This document shows positions 33,352 to 44,545 of a stretch of DNA of 64,000 bases, piece by piece (the first letter of the stretch is position 1; each line of letters starts with the position of its first letter). This DNA is from Lindgomyces ingoldianus (Eukaryota > Ascomycota > Dothideomycetes > Pleosporales > Lindgomycetaceae), in NCBI RefSeq assembly GCF_010093535.1, contig NW_022985164.1, positions 1,217,485 through 1,281,484 of the forward strand. Direction: 5' to 3'. The position numbers and the translations under genes were made by a program. The notes beneath the pieces were generated by a model. That model saw only the letters and a program-made list of their open reading frames with translations. It did no database searches and had not been told where the DNA came from.

Positions 33352-35354
33352 GTTGAAGCCCAATATCACGATGATATATATAGGCAGAATAACGCGAATT
33401 GATATTATGAAAGCACTGCTATTGACTCCATATAAAGATTATGTGGAGGATTCGCTTCGTGACTGGATGGTAACGGCGAATAACGAACGGGAACGAGAGC
33501 GTGGTTGAGGGGAAAGGGAATATCCAAAATATATTCTGGACGAGTAAAGCTTTCACAACCGAATTACAGAGTGATCAGTCTACAGATGCAGTGTATATTG
33601 AACGAGTGCCCTGCCAATAGGCATAGAGTATTAACCCATGATCTTGGATTTCGGGCTAGGATTGATTCTCTGCATCCTGGTTAATGAAAACATTGAAGGC
33701 TACCGTAGGATTAGTGCTAGTAATTAGAGGGACGGTACTAGTGTTGTAGACTCGATGTGTAACTGTGTTGTCGTTGCGTGTGTCCTGAATCGGAGTCCTG
33801 AACCAAACGATGGCTACCAGCACGTGGGGGAAATGAGACTCACTGGCCGTTAATACATGATGCTAGTGACTACCAGCCAAGGCCGCTACTGTCCATGAGT
33901 GGGCATCCGGGAGTGACCATGTGCTTTTTTGCTAACCTCCTGCCCCTCTTGGTTGTGCGAGCGGGTATATAGGCTTCCCGCTGCAGTGTATCCGCGCCAT
34001 AGCTCCACATCCATGGGTGCAGGGTTAGGGAGATGTCACTGAATAATGCCCTTGGGACTAATTAATGTTCACAAAGCGGAGTGAAGACCCGATGCTGGGA
34101 CTTTACCCGAACAGGAAGGAAGAATATTAACTGTCCAGTCAGAGCTCTGGGATTTGGGAATCTAGACCCATGCACCAAACGAAGAAGAAACAACAAATTT
34201 CAGAACAGCGAGAGGAATTTGTGGTTGCTGCTGGTAGGGCTGTCCCAGGTGACGTCGAGGAGGAACATTGGCTGGGCCAATGAGCGAGGAGAAAATAGCA
34301 CGCGTTGAGCACTCAGCATCCAAGCGATATCTAGATCTGCGCAAACCGGTGGGTGCATCTCGCGCAGGAACGTCAAAATAAGGTGCGTCACTGCTGCGCG
34401 GACAAGGTGTCGAATGCCAGGCTGGCAGTGCCGTGTGATTGTGTTGTGTCACCCACAGGCTAAATGGTAGCACGGAGTTGAATGTTTTAGACCCTTAATG
34501 TTCTGTCATTTTACCAAAAAAAAAAGCCTTGTGATCCTCAACCTAGCTTTACCACCGCGCCTAGGAGACCAACCCAGGGGATCAGGATTTGAGATAGCGA
34601 CTCAAGAGATTGATCGCCTGATTCATCTTCTCGATGGTTGGCCCAGGTTGACTCCGATAATGAAGCAACAACAAAAATTGGAGAACAACGTTAAGTGGAT
34701 ATATCATCTCGCTTTTCTTGACAACACCTCAAGATGGTTCCTAGTGGCAACTGGGATTCACATGGTATCATAGGCACCCTGGAGCGTCCAATTCCAGATC
34801 ACTGGTACCTCTCTTCCGGAAAAGTCTCCCCTCACAAGCGCACTCAGGTCTTTCGTGTACGTGTTTTTTCTAATACCTCAACTTATTTTCGTGATGGCGC
34901 TCTCTTCACGCTCCAATGGCTATTTCACAGCCTAATCACCTAGAATGTGAATACTCGAGTGGTTGAGGAACTCCTAGCTATCTCGTTAGATGTCTTGTGG
35001 AACTCGAGGACCTCGGTGCTCTCTCTTCCACTCCCAGGATGCTCTTCCGGGTTCTCTTCTGGCTTATTTGATAGTGGAATAGTGGATGGTCGGGGCAATT
35101 GGCGAGAATGGGCTTGACCTCAAAACGACTATAGCTATATATATTTACCTCTCGGTATTTCGTGCCGGCTATAACATATGATGATAGCACGAAAGGACCC
35201 TGATTTCGACTTGGCATAGTGGTCTTTCTTGCCCTCTCCTACCGCAGAACGGTTAGCGCCCCCTGGCCTGGTTCGATGGAGTTGCAAGACATAGGCCATA
35301 CCTGATAATGCAAGACTTAGCCCAAATAAAGACAGCTAAGACCTGCCCAAATCC
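33352..35354. other. AT-rich intergenic region
   Basis: Two kilobases upstream of the GH92 gene with no recognisable gene. The first 400 bp are notably A/T-rich with many short stops. TATA-like motifs near 33370-33390 may belong to the GH92 promoter. Confidence 0.5.
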
Positions 35355-36520
35355 CTATTTGTCGTCCTCCCAGTCTGGTCCCGTGCTGAACGCAAGTCCA
35401 TGACGAATCTTGACAACCTTGTATAGGCAGTAGAACATACCAATAATAAACACAAACGTAAGCAAGCATTTAAGATGGGATCCTTATGGAGGCGTTCGGC
35501 CTTTGTTTGGAAGCCCACCCATATGCTTATACCGCAGTACTAGACGAGGGAGCAAACGCCTGCAAGTAGCGTAAGGGCGGGGATGTCTAGAAGGATTTTT
35601 GACAGGCACATCAACCGTGGCCCAAATAAATACCGCTTTCGTAGAAGTCCAAGACTTCGAGATTTTCAGTGGAGGTGGCAGGGGCGGGTGTACGGGATTA
35701 TTCATGCTTGGAATGATCTTCCATACTGGTGGCAAGCTGACTGAAGTCGGGGTAGGCGGGCAAACCCGATGCTAGACCGTTTGATCCATTTTACAGCGCT
35801 GATGTAAAGGCCGAAATGAAGGATGACCCAGTACGTGATGATTGTAGTGTGTTTTAGTGTCTTGTGCTTATTGCGTTCGAACGTGTCTGGGAACGTTATC
35901 ACGGTTAAAGCTAAGAAAAATATCCCTATGAATTGTGTTGTTGTGAGATAGTACATGAAGGTAACCTCACACAAGACTGCAACTTGCTCCAGACGCACAA
36001 TGGTCGCTATAGCGATAGCGATATTGAGAGCGGAAATTTCTCGCAAGCCATTGTCGTGAGAAGCTACCAGTCGCCTTTCCCACTGCCCTGAGACAGGAGC
36101 ATATGAGAAATGAAGTAGGGGGCCGTATGTCGCGGCTATGACTGCTTGGGAAAATGTGTATATGTGTCTCTTTTTCAGTGATTTCACCCTTCAACGATAG
36201 GGTCCTTACTTACTCTGATTCCAGAAAGGTCGGGGTTCCCTTTCCCCCACGCCAGAGAACATAGTTCCGGACACCGACAAATCATATCTGTGATATTCTG
36301 AGACTGGGGCACGGATAATGCGTCTGACAGAGAATCGATCGGGGAGCAATTCGCCATGCTGACTACCGGATTCCCATTGAAAGGTATATGGAATAATCAT
36401 ATGTATAGTTTGTTGAAATTCAGAGCTGTCTGCACAAATCGAATCAAGGAAACAGACAAAAGTGGACTGAAAGTTGGTATAAATTCGGTGAAGGTGAGTT
36501 GTGTTTAGGGTGGATTCCAT
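35355..36520 (-). pseudogene. Decayed multi-pass membrane protein gene
   Basis: From the ATG at 36520 the frame gives a protein-like start, including FQWESGSQHGELLPDRFSVRRIIRAPVSEYHRYDLSVSG (positions about 36390-36270). A frame change occurs near 36240, where NPDLSGIR appears in another frame. Three or more hydrophobic segments follow (ALNIAIAIATIVRLEQ, FMYYLTTTQFIGIFFLALTVITF, TYWVILHFGLYISAV). The C-terminal part reads MEDHSKHE-stop, then NLEVLDFYESDIPALTLLAGVCSLV-stop, then TFVFIIGMFYCLYKVVKIRHGLAFSTGPDWEDDK and a proper stop at 35355, using two short plausible introns. Two internal stops plus a frameshift point to a disabled gene of a fungal polytopic family that I recognise only as hypothetical. 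A sequencing error cannot be excluded for any single lesion. Confidence 0.55.
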
Positions 36521-37038
36521 AGCGGCGGAGAAAGGAAGAAGTGTTGGAGTACCGTATAGACTGGGTTAAATAAAGTCGTGTTGTCTTGAATTGTGAATAA
36601 AAGCAAAGCCTATGTGGGCAATGGAGCCACACATAGAATACATGCCATTGTATCGCCCCTTTGTTTTCCGATTGATTCACTTCGATGGGCAATGTTCCGG
36701 CGAATCATGAAGGCGGGACGAAGCCATGGTGGCGGGCCGCACGGCTTCCGAAGAGCTTGGCGGAGCTTTCGGAGCATGGGAGCTTTCAGGCCCACGTGCC
36801 GCCTTTTGAGGCTCAAGAGTGCTTCGGAGATTGGTCGAGGGCTCGTATCAGACTCAAAACTAAGACCAGGAGAAGCTGCCACCATCAAATCGCAAGTCTG
36901 AGGTTCGATATTTGGGCCGATGATTTACACTGGTAATCCTCCTTGCTTCACCCAGCCCTACACTAAACCTAAGCAAGGAGAAGTATTCCTACTTGGCTTG
37001 AGTAGTAATGCTGCGAATTAACCGTCGCCACCAGCTCT
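36521..37038. other. Intergenic, nothing recognised
   Basis: Spacer with open frames on both strands at 36593-36936, but they overlap and match nothing. Confidence 0.5.
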
Positions 37039-38154
37039 TCACCACCCCCTCAACTCCTCCCCTCTACACGCCACTAGCAACAGTTTCTCAAACTCAGGCA
37101 GACTCCCCACATCCTCCTCTTCCACCCTAAAACTCAACGTAAACTCCCCATACGCAATCAAACACCCCCTCTTCTGCTGCTCCCTAGCTCTCCTACCCCA
37201 ACTCTCCCCATCCAGCTCCCACAGCTTATTATCTCTTGTCATGGGTAACCTCGCCAAAATCGGCACTACCTCACATAACCCGCCATTTCCCACCGCACTC
37301 CACGTCCCACGGAGAAATGTCGACATGAGGACAGTGCGACGCAGGGATTCGTAAAAGATCCAGGATGTGTAGGATGTCGGGAAGGATTGCACCTCGTTGA
37401 AAGACCGCTTCCAGAGTTGTGCGGTCCAGAGTTCGAGCAGGGAGTTTTGGGATGAGGCGAGGGATTGAAGGTTTAGGTCTGAGTCGAAAAGGCGGATGAT
37501 TTGGTAGATAATAAGGGCTTGGACGGCGGCGAGGTGCTCGGCGAGTGTCCAGCTGGAAGATGAGGCGATGAGGGCCGCGATTTTGGCGTCGATGGTAGAG
37601 GTTAGTATGGAGTGGTTTTGGTTGGTTTTGAGAAGGTACAGGGCGGAGAGGCTGCAGCTGTCTTGGTATGCGGATGGTTGATAGTTGCGGTAGAGTGCGT
37701 GGTGCAAAAAAGGAGTGCTACCAGAAAGCGCGAGGGATTGGACAAAGGTAGTGAGCTGTTTGGCCATCCAGATAACCTTTTCTTCCGCAAGCACCCTAGG
37801 TTCCCATATCTGCGGTAGGATTACTGCAGTAAGTGGCTGCAAGTATGGAATCTCTTCCTGAACGCTCTCGGGACTCGACGAATCCGAAGAAGATGTAAGT
37901 ACCGGATCAATGGCAGCCAGGTTATGAGGTAGCTCGGATGTTTCCAGCCCTCCTTCGTTGGTCAATGGAATGAGATCTGGTGTCGTCTGACGAACTACGA
38001 CCTCCGCTTCGTTGACCGAACCATTAGGATACGTGCAGTTCAATCCTTTGGTAAAGCAGCGTTTACAACACGGATATCCGAGGTCGCAGCGACGTTTACT
38101 TTTGACGCAGGCATGGCAGGACTTCTTGCGTGTCGACGAAATATATCCTAGCAT
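37039..38154 (-). CDS. Zn2Cys6 transcription factor
   Basis: A single exon gives 371 residues. Residues 13-43 form a classical fungal binuclear zinc cluster, with CHACVKSKRRC, then CKRCFTKGLNC, fitting Cys-x2-Cys-x6-Cys-x6-Cys-x2-Cys-x6-Cys. The basic KSKRR lies between Cys 2 and 3. There is no long coiled-coil linker. The remainder has helical segments (WTLAEHLAAVQALIIYQIIRLFD, SWIFYESLRRTVLMSTFLRGTW) typical of the short regulator group found near metabolic genes. The target is unknown. No biosynthetic cluster lies beside it; the neighbours are decayed genes and a transposase relic. The start ATG is directly before the cluster. Confidence 0.88.
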   Translation of the reverse strand: MLGYISSTRKKSCHACVKSKRRCDLGYPCCKRCFTKGLNCTYPNGSVNEAEVVVRQTTPDLIPLTNEGGLETSELPHNLAAIDPVLTSSSDSSSPESVQEEIPYLQPLTAVILPQIWEPRVLAEEKVIWMAKQLTTFVQSLALSGSTPFLHHALYRNYQPSAYQDSCSLSALYLLKTNQNHSILTSTIDAKIAALIASSSSWTLAEHLAAVQALIIYQIIRLFDSDLNLQSLASSQNSLLELWTAQLWKRSFNEVQSFPTSYTSWIFYESLRRTVLMSTFLRGTWSAVGNGGLCEVVPILARLPMTRDNKLWELDGESWGRRAREQQKRGCLIAYGEFTLSFRVEEEDVGSLPEFEKLLLVACRGEELRGW

Positions 38155-38781
38155 TCTCTTACTACAGTACCACCTCTTATTTTTCTAAATTCTGCTCAGG
38201 TCGTCCCCTAGATTGCTCTGGCTTGTGAGTTTCTAGCTATCGATATATAATCGAGAGCTCTGTGACTCAGCTAATCTTGTAAGCGGAGTTCCGCAATCTG
38301 CATCCTTCATGCGCCAAGACGTCACGAGCCGTCGCTCTGAAGCAGTCCTCGTGGGTCTCAAACAGAAATACCCAATCCGCGAGCGTGAGCCACCCCGTCA
38401 TCTTGACCGGGTGCACCCTGATGCTTCTATCTGACGGCAGCGCACCCGTGAGAGTGAGAGGGCCGTACATTTCTCCTATTGGCTACCATGTTGATGTCAT
38501 TGTGCCTGGACAACTTTCACATGCAAATCGGCCCCACTGACCGCTTCAGCTCAAGTGTCAGAGGTACCTCTCGAACAACTCTGCCTTCTCGCTCTTCGAT
38601 TAAAAACCGTTGTGAAAATCAACAATCCAGGATTTACAAACCCAGATTGGTCTTGTCTGAGAGTCGCATGCGTGTCTTGTGTAAATCACTGAACTTGTCC
38701 TGGCCTTTCTTGTCACCATATACCTGCTGTCAGCCCGACGCCCACCTCGAACGTTTTTCAGTCCTTTCACATCAGACCACC
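38155..38781. other. Spacer between regulator and transposase relic
   Basis: Divergent spacer of about 630 bp. An open + frame runs from 38479 into the next gene, but the family homology begins only after 38800. Shared promoter elements were not identified. Confidence 0.45.
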
Positions 38782-39338
38782 ATGACAAATCCCTCCGGAG
38801 CGGAAAGAGCGAGATACCTACTCAATGGTGTTCCGAATCGTTTCTACGACTTCGCACACATGGATCAAATAACCTTTGTCCAATTGGCGGACTGGTTAAC
38901 GGAAAACACCAAGTCGAACACACCGGAAAGTATAAGCATTGAAGAGAGTCTGTTTGTATTTCTCGATATTGTTGCACAAGGGAATAGTTTCAAGTCTACA
39001 GCATACGGCTGGGATCATGATGTGAAGCTCACTCAAAGGTGCGTCCTGCTGATCAAACGACATCATGAGACTGACACTTCCAAAGTATTTTCCTGGACAT
39101 CCTGAATGCATTGCAAGTCCTCCGGGAAAAAGAAGAGATCTCCCCCTCGTGTCCGTCCTTCAATACAACAAAAAGCCGGTGGCGGGTACTCAGGTCATGG
39201 CGGCCTGGAAAATCGAGAATGGATGGGTTGCTCAAAGTTGGTGACGAGAGTGGGGATGGGCTGGAGGTCAACCAAGAAATGTTGATACAGGCATTGACGG
39301 CGTTGAACAACTTTATCCACGAGCATAAGGAGTTTTAG
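38782..39338 (+). CDS. Harbinger-transposase-derived mini-protein (internally deleted)
   Basis: Two exons (38782-39038, 39086-39338; 47-bp intron with a GACTGAC branch) give 169 residues. The N-terminal part resembles the DUF8040-type helical domain of fungal PIF/Harbinger transposases (YDFAHMDQITFVQLADWLTEN, ISIEESLFVFLDIVAQGNS, IFLDILNALQVLREKE). The C-terminal part LIQALTALNNFIHEHKEF resembles the end of such transposases (ALxALHNFIRxH). The DDE catalytic core that should lie between is missing, so this is either a relic or a domesticated DNA-binding fragment. It has no interruption in frame across the splice, which argues that it may still be expressed. No terminal inverted repeats were identified. 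Confidence 0.6.
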
Positions 39339-39624
39339 CTGGATACATGGTTTGGAATTGGTTCGGCGTACATCATTCAGAGTTTGCGTCGCATTGGTGG
39401 ACTGGCTTGGATAGGTGGCATCGGATTTGGTACTGGATTTATGCTTCGAACGCTCCGCTGGTATGGGATTTCAGCATCATCATTTTTTGGGTGGGTTCAT
39501 TACGACGGGAAAGGTTCGGGAGTCTCTGTGATATTTCATTCAGTAAATCCAACGCCTGCATTTCAACATCCATCTCATCATCGTCCAGCTCAACGCCTTC
39601 CATCTCTTCTTTCACTGTGCCGTA

Positions 39625-40550
39625 CTACGTCTTAGTTACTAAGATCGCCACTAGGAATGCGGCGAAAGCGACTAGCCAACTCGCGCCTGAAAAGGCGGAC
39701 GAGAAGTCCCTTTTAACGACACCATAGACTACGGCAAAATCCAGACTGACAGCTGCAGCGATGCAAACCCCATAGTAGATATTTTCCGTTCAAGAGTCTC
39801 GAGGAGCTGTATTTTGACAATGGTGTTCGGCTGAACCATGTCGCCCAGCTTCTCGGTCCATCGATGGGATTGGCCAGCATGCTTCAGCTTTTGCTCCAGC
39901 CAGGCCATAGTAATTTTGCTCTTCGATGGGACAATATTTCTTTTGTAAGTTGCGGTCCGTTCCATTTTTGGATGCCGGTCCTTGTCCTTAATCTTACCCC
40001 ATTTAAACTATCTTGAGTTAGTGACTGCATGGCTTTGATGTTAAGTACACATACTTGTACAAATTTCACAAAACTGATCTTGCACGGTGCAAAAAACTTG
40101 CGGAATGGTGTCCGGTACTTAATGCCCATGTCTTTATACTTCTCGTTGATTTGAGATGCTAGCCACTGATCATCATGAGAGTATCGCCGATATTCGAAAG
40201 GAACCGAAATGCAAGGTTGGCCATTGTCAAAGAAGAAGCACTGAAGGCTGAACGTAAATTAGTGGTGGGTTGACAGGACTTCGTGGCGATGATTTTACTT
40301 CAGGGTAGTTTCGTCGGGGTCTGCAAATGCAACATACTTCTCGACTCCATGAAGAGCTTCCGTTCGAAGGTCTCAAACCGCTCTTAGAGCACCGACGTCC
40401 CGACTCATCCCACTTACGACCATGCTCCTGGTGTTTCTCCGCCGCCCTGAAGCCACCCAACCTTGATCGGCTGTCCTCACTTGAATCACTCCGACAAACA
40501 ACATGGATAACATCTGGGGCTTGTGTGGCGTCAGGATATCTCAAATGAAC
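39625..40550 (-). pseudogene. Probable decayed gene, unknown family with C-terminal membrane segments
   Basis: Protein-like sequence lies on the minus strand: VEKYVAFADPDETTLK, an intron of about 51 bp, then LQCFFFDNGQPCISVPFEYRR to FAPCKISFVKFVQ (40070-40255), a 47-bp intron (GTATGT...GATAG), then FKWGKIKDKDRHPKMERTATYK to VKIQLLETLE (down to about 39785). A one-base shift then leads to two hydrophobic segments (YYGVCIAAAVSLDFAVVYG, WLVAFAAFLVAILVTKT) and a stop at 39625. Upstream of 40370 the frame is broken by a stop. The family is not recognised. The shift and the upstream stop suggest decay, although an undetected intron could rescue parts of it. Confidence 0.4.
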
Positions 40551-40559
40551 GCGATCCTC

Positions 40560-41493
40560 TCCGTAGATTCCTCTCTTTTGTCTTCTTTGGGGTTACACCT
40601 ACGCCTTCTCCTTTCTCTTTTATCTTGCAGTTTCTTCCTGTCAATGTCGAATTTGCCTTCGCCGGTGTCATAATATCGCTCGAGCATGCGGAAGTTTGAT
40701 TTGACGTTGTATGGATTTCGGCCGCCTTGTATGATGGAAGGAAGCTACCTCCACGATGTTCGACTTGTGGGGTTGCTGAGACGATTCCTATGGTGATTGG
40801 CGTTTAATATTGATAGTATGTTACGATGCTATGTAAGGACTTAAAAGTGAGCGCAAGGAATGAAACCATTTAACTGACTATCACAATGAAGTACAATCGG
40901 AGTAATAAAGCCGATACGGAAAAAGAGGGTCGGCAGTGTTCGCAGATCGAGGAACAACCTCACACGGAAGAGCTAAAAATGTCATGAAAAACATGTCAGA
41001 AGACAGCAAAGCAACAATGACTCGCAGATACTGATCTTACAAGCCTATAAAAGCTTCGAGTAGTTGTAATGGTGTGCGCCACAAGTCTGTGGCGTATCAC
41101 TCCATACCATCCCACCAAACTCTACTTCACGGAAAAACAATTGATCGTACGAAGCAGGGAATTAGTAGTAGTTGTTAAGAGCTTTAATGACATCGTGTTG
41201 GCAAAGGCTATTCCGAAGAGTCGATTCCGTACACAAGCGTCGTCCTTCCCAGGGTGGGTGTTCCCGAGTAGAGACTCGCTAGAGTACTCAATCGTGTTCT
41301 CATCGTTTCGATCTAAAGAACTACCGCCGGTAGATTTTGGAGACTTACTCGTTTGTAACCGTTGGGAATGTCTAGCCACCACGTCACAGGCTTTGGCATC
41401 GTTCAGACATGTTCTTTCGTGCCTTGCCCTCACACTCACTCTTATCCTCTACGGGCACGGATGCTGCTTCATCATCACTAATCCCTTCATTCT
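40560..41493. other. Intergenic, little recognised
   Basis: A basic, protein-like minus-strand frame at about 40560-40690 (MLERYYDTGEGKFDIDRKKL) may be the 5' part of the decayed gene to its left. The rest shows no gene. Confidence 0.4.
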
Positions 41494-42144
41494 TCAAACT
41501 GCCTCCACAACCCCCTTACCCAGCACCCTCAACCTCCCCTTCCTTATCCGCAAACTATCCTCAATTCTCTCCTCAGCTTCCCCCTTCTCCTTCCTCATCA
41601 ATGCCAGCCCAATAGTCCCTGCATCCACATACTTTCTCCCCCGAAACCCCTTCCTCCCAACTATCGCCAGCTCCTCCTCTGCCTCGTCCTGGATCCTCTG
41701 TCGAGCCTGCAGGACCCGAATCGCCGGATTATCTTGAATATTCGAGAATGCTTCGGGTGGGAAATGTGGCATATTGGGGTCTGTTGAGCGAGAGGGGGAG
41801 ATATTGCGCTCAGGATCGAGGGGTGAGGTTGACGAGGGGGAGTAGTGAGGGTTTGGTTGGACGGCGCCGAGAGTGTTGAGGCGGGAGGCGAGGAGCGGGT
41901 CATGGGCGTCGAGATCAATTGCTGCAATATCACGTATCAACATCATTCCTATAGGTCTCAAACATGGCTTACCTTGATTATTCGAGTCACTGACTTGTGG
42001 AGGAGGATCTACGGATGGTCCTGGTTTCGAGTGCTGCGGTGGCAGAGGTCGAGGAGGATTATTTGTGACGTTTGGAACGCGCGTTGGATATTTGCGGGCT
42101 CTTGCTCCAGCTGTTCGAGTTATTTTTGAAACAGAGGAGCCCAT
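41494..42144 (-). CDS. Conserved fungal hypothetical protein, putative N-myristoylation
   Basis: Two exons (41973-42144, 41494-41921) give 199 residues after removal of a 51-bp intron (GTAAGC...TTGCAG). The N-terminus MGSSVSK fits the N-myristoyltransferase consensus (Gly2, Ser6), followed by a basic stretch (RARKYPTR) that would aid membrane binding. A Pro-rich disordered region follows. A conserved core follows (AIDLDAHDPLLASRLNTLGAVQPNPHYS; NPAIRVLQARQRIQDEAEEELAIVGRKGFRGRKYVD), and a basic C-terminal helix pair (ALMRKEKGEAEERIEDSLRIRKGRLRVLGKG) completes it. Similar small proteins are widespread in filamentous ascomycetes without a known function. The intron has no in-frame stop, so unspliced mRNA would add 17 residues. 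Confidence 0.7.
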   Translation of the reverse strand: MGSSVSKITRTAGARARKYPTRVPNVTNNPPRPLPPQHSKPGPSVDPPPQVSDSNNQGKPCLRPIGMMLIRDIAAIDLDAHDPLLASRLNTLGAVQPNPHYSPSSTSPLDPERNISPSRSTDPNMPHFPPEAFSNIQDNPAIRVLQARQRIQDEAEEELAIVGRKGFRGRKYVDAGTIGLALMRKEKGEAEERIEDSLRIRKGRLRVLGKGVVEAV

Positions 42145-42407
42145 TGCGCGTATAATTAGGGATATAGAGTGTGGTTGAGGATGGAGGGGAGGGTCATAAC
42201 GTCACAATCTTGAAATTCTTGGAGCTTGGGCCATCTCCGAAAAGTTCAGTCATGTGGCTGTAGATTTGGAATGCATCCTGAAGCGCCGATTGGGCATTGG
42301 ATATGGAGGAGAGTGTTTATTAAGGCTCGAAACCATTCTCTAGTGCCACCTTGTAGTCATACACACATGCTTTTTTGACGCCAAACCGGCCCCCAATCCT
42401 TCTACCC

Positions 42408-43930
42408 TCAGAGCTCTCCATCCTCACGATAATGTCCTGCAACCAAAAACGCCAATTCTAGCGCTTGCTTTTCATTTAGCCTTGGATCACAGTACGTCGT
42501 GTAATTGAGACTTAAATCCTCATCTTCAAGTCCTTCGCTTCCACCCGTACATTCCGTGACAGCATCGCCAGTTAACTCAAGATGCATACCTCCTAAGAAA
42601 GATCTGTGCTCCTTGTGGATCTTCAGAGCGGATGAGAGTTCTGAGAAAATGCTGCTGAAAGAGCGAGTCTTGATGCCGGTTGGCGTGCTGCGGGTGTTTC
42701 TGCAGAAATTTTTATGTGAGCTTGCTGCCTTGTAGGAACGGGGGATATAGGAGGAGAGTTGTTACCCATGCATTGGATCGCATTGCCAGACAACCACATG
42801 TCCACCAGCTTTAACAGCTTCAATATGCTGCCCTAGCATTGACTCCACTTTCCCCTCTCCGTACCGTGTGATTAGTGTCACTTTCCCAATCTCCTTCGTC
42901 GGATTCACAATATCGAGGAGCTTGACAAGCTCATCCGACTTCATTGATGGTCCAACCTTGATCCCAATTGGATTTTCAATGCCTCGGAAGTATTCGACAT
43001 GCCCTCCGTCAATTTGCCGGGTACGATCTCCGATCCAGAGAAAATGCGCTGAAGTGTTGTACCAGCCCTTGCCATCGGTCGAGCTACTGTAAGAAATGCT
43101 CCCAGCAGGATGCTTGAGGCGCCTAGTAAGGCTCTGTTCATACTCCAACACCAATCCCTCATGGCTGGTGAACAGATCGACCGTCTGCAGTTGCCCAGCC
43201 GTATCTGCACCTACGGTCCTCATGAAGCGCAGAGAGTCCGATATACTATGTACGATCTTCTTGTACCTCTCCTGTAACCCTTTATCTCGAACATGGCCAA
43301 GCCCCCAGTCAAGCGGATTATGCAGATCCGCAATTCCGCTTGCCAGTTGTCCACGAACATAGTTCAACGTCGTCGCAGAGTGAAAGTACGCACTAACCAG
43401 CCTCTCAGGATCAGGGTTTCTCGCCGCGGGATCAAAGCCATTCAGGATATCGCCTCTGAAATTAGGGATCTCCTTCCCGTCGACCATTTCCGTGGGACTT
43501 GACCGAGGCTTGGCGAATTGACCAGCCATTCGGCCGATTCTAATTACGGGCTTGTTTGAACCCCAAATCAGAACTAAACTCATTTGAAGGAGCAGTTTGA
43601 TCTTCGAGTCAATCGGATCATCGGAGCAGTACGAGAAGAGTTCGGCACAATCTCCGCCTTGAAGAAGGAAGGCCTTTCCCATTGCAGCATCTTTTAAGCT
43701 GGACTTTAGCTTGACGATTTCGGTGGGCGTAACGATGGGTGGGAGAGACGAGAGCTTGGCCAAGGCGGCTGATAGTGCGGATTGAGAATCGTATGTGACG
43801 ACTTGTTTTATTGGCTTTGATCGCCAAGCTAGATGCTAGTGAGCATAGTATGGGGATAACGACAAGAAGTCGCGTTACATGAGGGGGACCATTCATCTTG
43901 ACCCCCACACTCGGTACCGTTCGACACCAT
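42408..43930 (-). CDS. Class II (plant-type) 3-deoxy-7-phosphoheptulonate synthase
   Basis: Three exons (43879-43930, 42766-43828, 42408-42699) give 468 residues. The enzyme condenses phosphoenolpyruvate and erythrose 4-phosphate in the first step of the shikimate pathway. Hallmarks are WSPSSWRSKPIKQ (rebuilt over intron 1), LSSLPPIVTP, LLQGGDCAELF (metal-binding Cys), RIGRMAGQFAKPRS, SAYFHSATTLNYVRGQ, SHEGLVLEYEQ, DPMHGNT (metal His, rebuilt over intron 2), HLELTGDAVTEC (Glu) and TYCDPRLNEKQALELAFL (Asp). All four expected metal ligands are present. No organelle transit sequence is visible. Several normally invariant surroundings differ (ELFSYCSDDPIDSK, WQCDPMHG), so this may be a diverged paralogue of the housekeeping enzyme, perhaps for specialised metabolism. 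Introns are 50 and 66 bp. Confidence 0.9.
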
Positions 43931-44545
43931 TGTAGGTATTTCCTTCGAGTTAGACCACCAATGAAAGATATATAGTTGATATCTGCCCTGAACAAGGCCC
44001 TCGGCTCATGTATCTGATTTCATGATTAGCAGACTATATTTGATACAACAGATTTCGAGTGCACAATGGGACAAGAAGCATGGGGAAGGCAGCTTAACCA
44101 ACCCTTTGAAGAGGACTTCCCAGAGAAAATATACTAGGTTCCAGCTACGAAAGAATGCATGTCGAATGAAGGGGTTCCCCTTTTAGACTAACGGAAATGT
44201 GAAAGAATAGATGGATGCTCCCAAGTGTCTAGAGATGACTTAAAATTTTAAAAGTCGAAAAAGATGCATAAATTTGGATTAGGGAAACTAACTCACCGTA
44301 TACAAACAAATAAGTTACCGAAATTCCTTCTCTTGTCGACCCTGCGCAGTTTCGGATGTAAGTGTTCAAGTCAAGCTCCTGAGGTCTTTCTCCCTCTCTT
44401 AGCCTGCTGCACTCACCTCCAAGCTGAAGTCACATCACCCCGCCCCACCCATCTGATTGGCTAGTTCACCGAAAGCCTTGGCGACCACCAAGGGAAGAAA
44501 GCGTGGTCAAAGCCACCAACACCCCCTCCTAACATCCCCACCATC
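43931..44545. promoter_or_regulatory. Divergent promoter region, DAHP synthase / HYPK
   Basis: 615 bp separate the two divergent start codons. A CCAAT-box (as ATTGG) occurs at about 44455, 90 bp before the HYPK ATG. No other element is assigned. Confidence 0.45.

Noticed and set aside
39347..39727. Plus-strand Trp/Ser-rich frame downstream of the Harbinger relic
   Set aside because: It is largely antisense to the membrane-segment part of the minus-strand decayed gene and has no homology.
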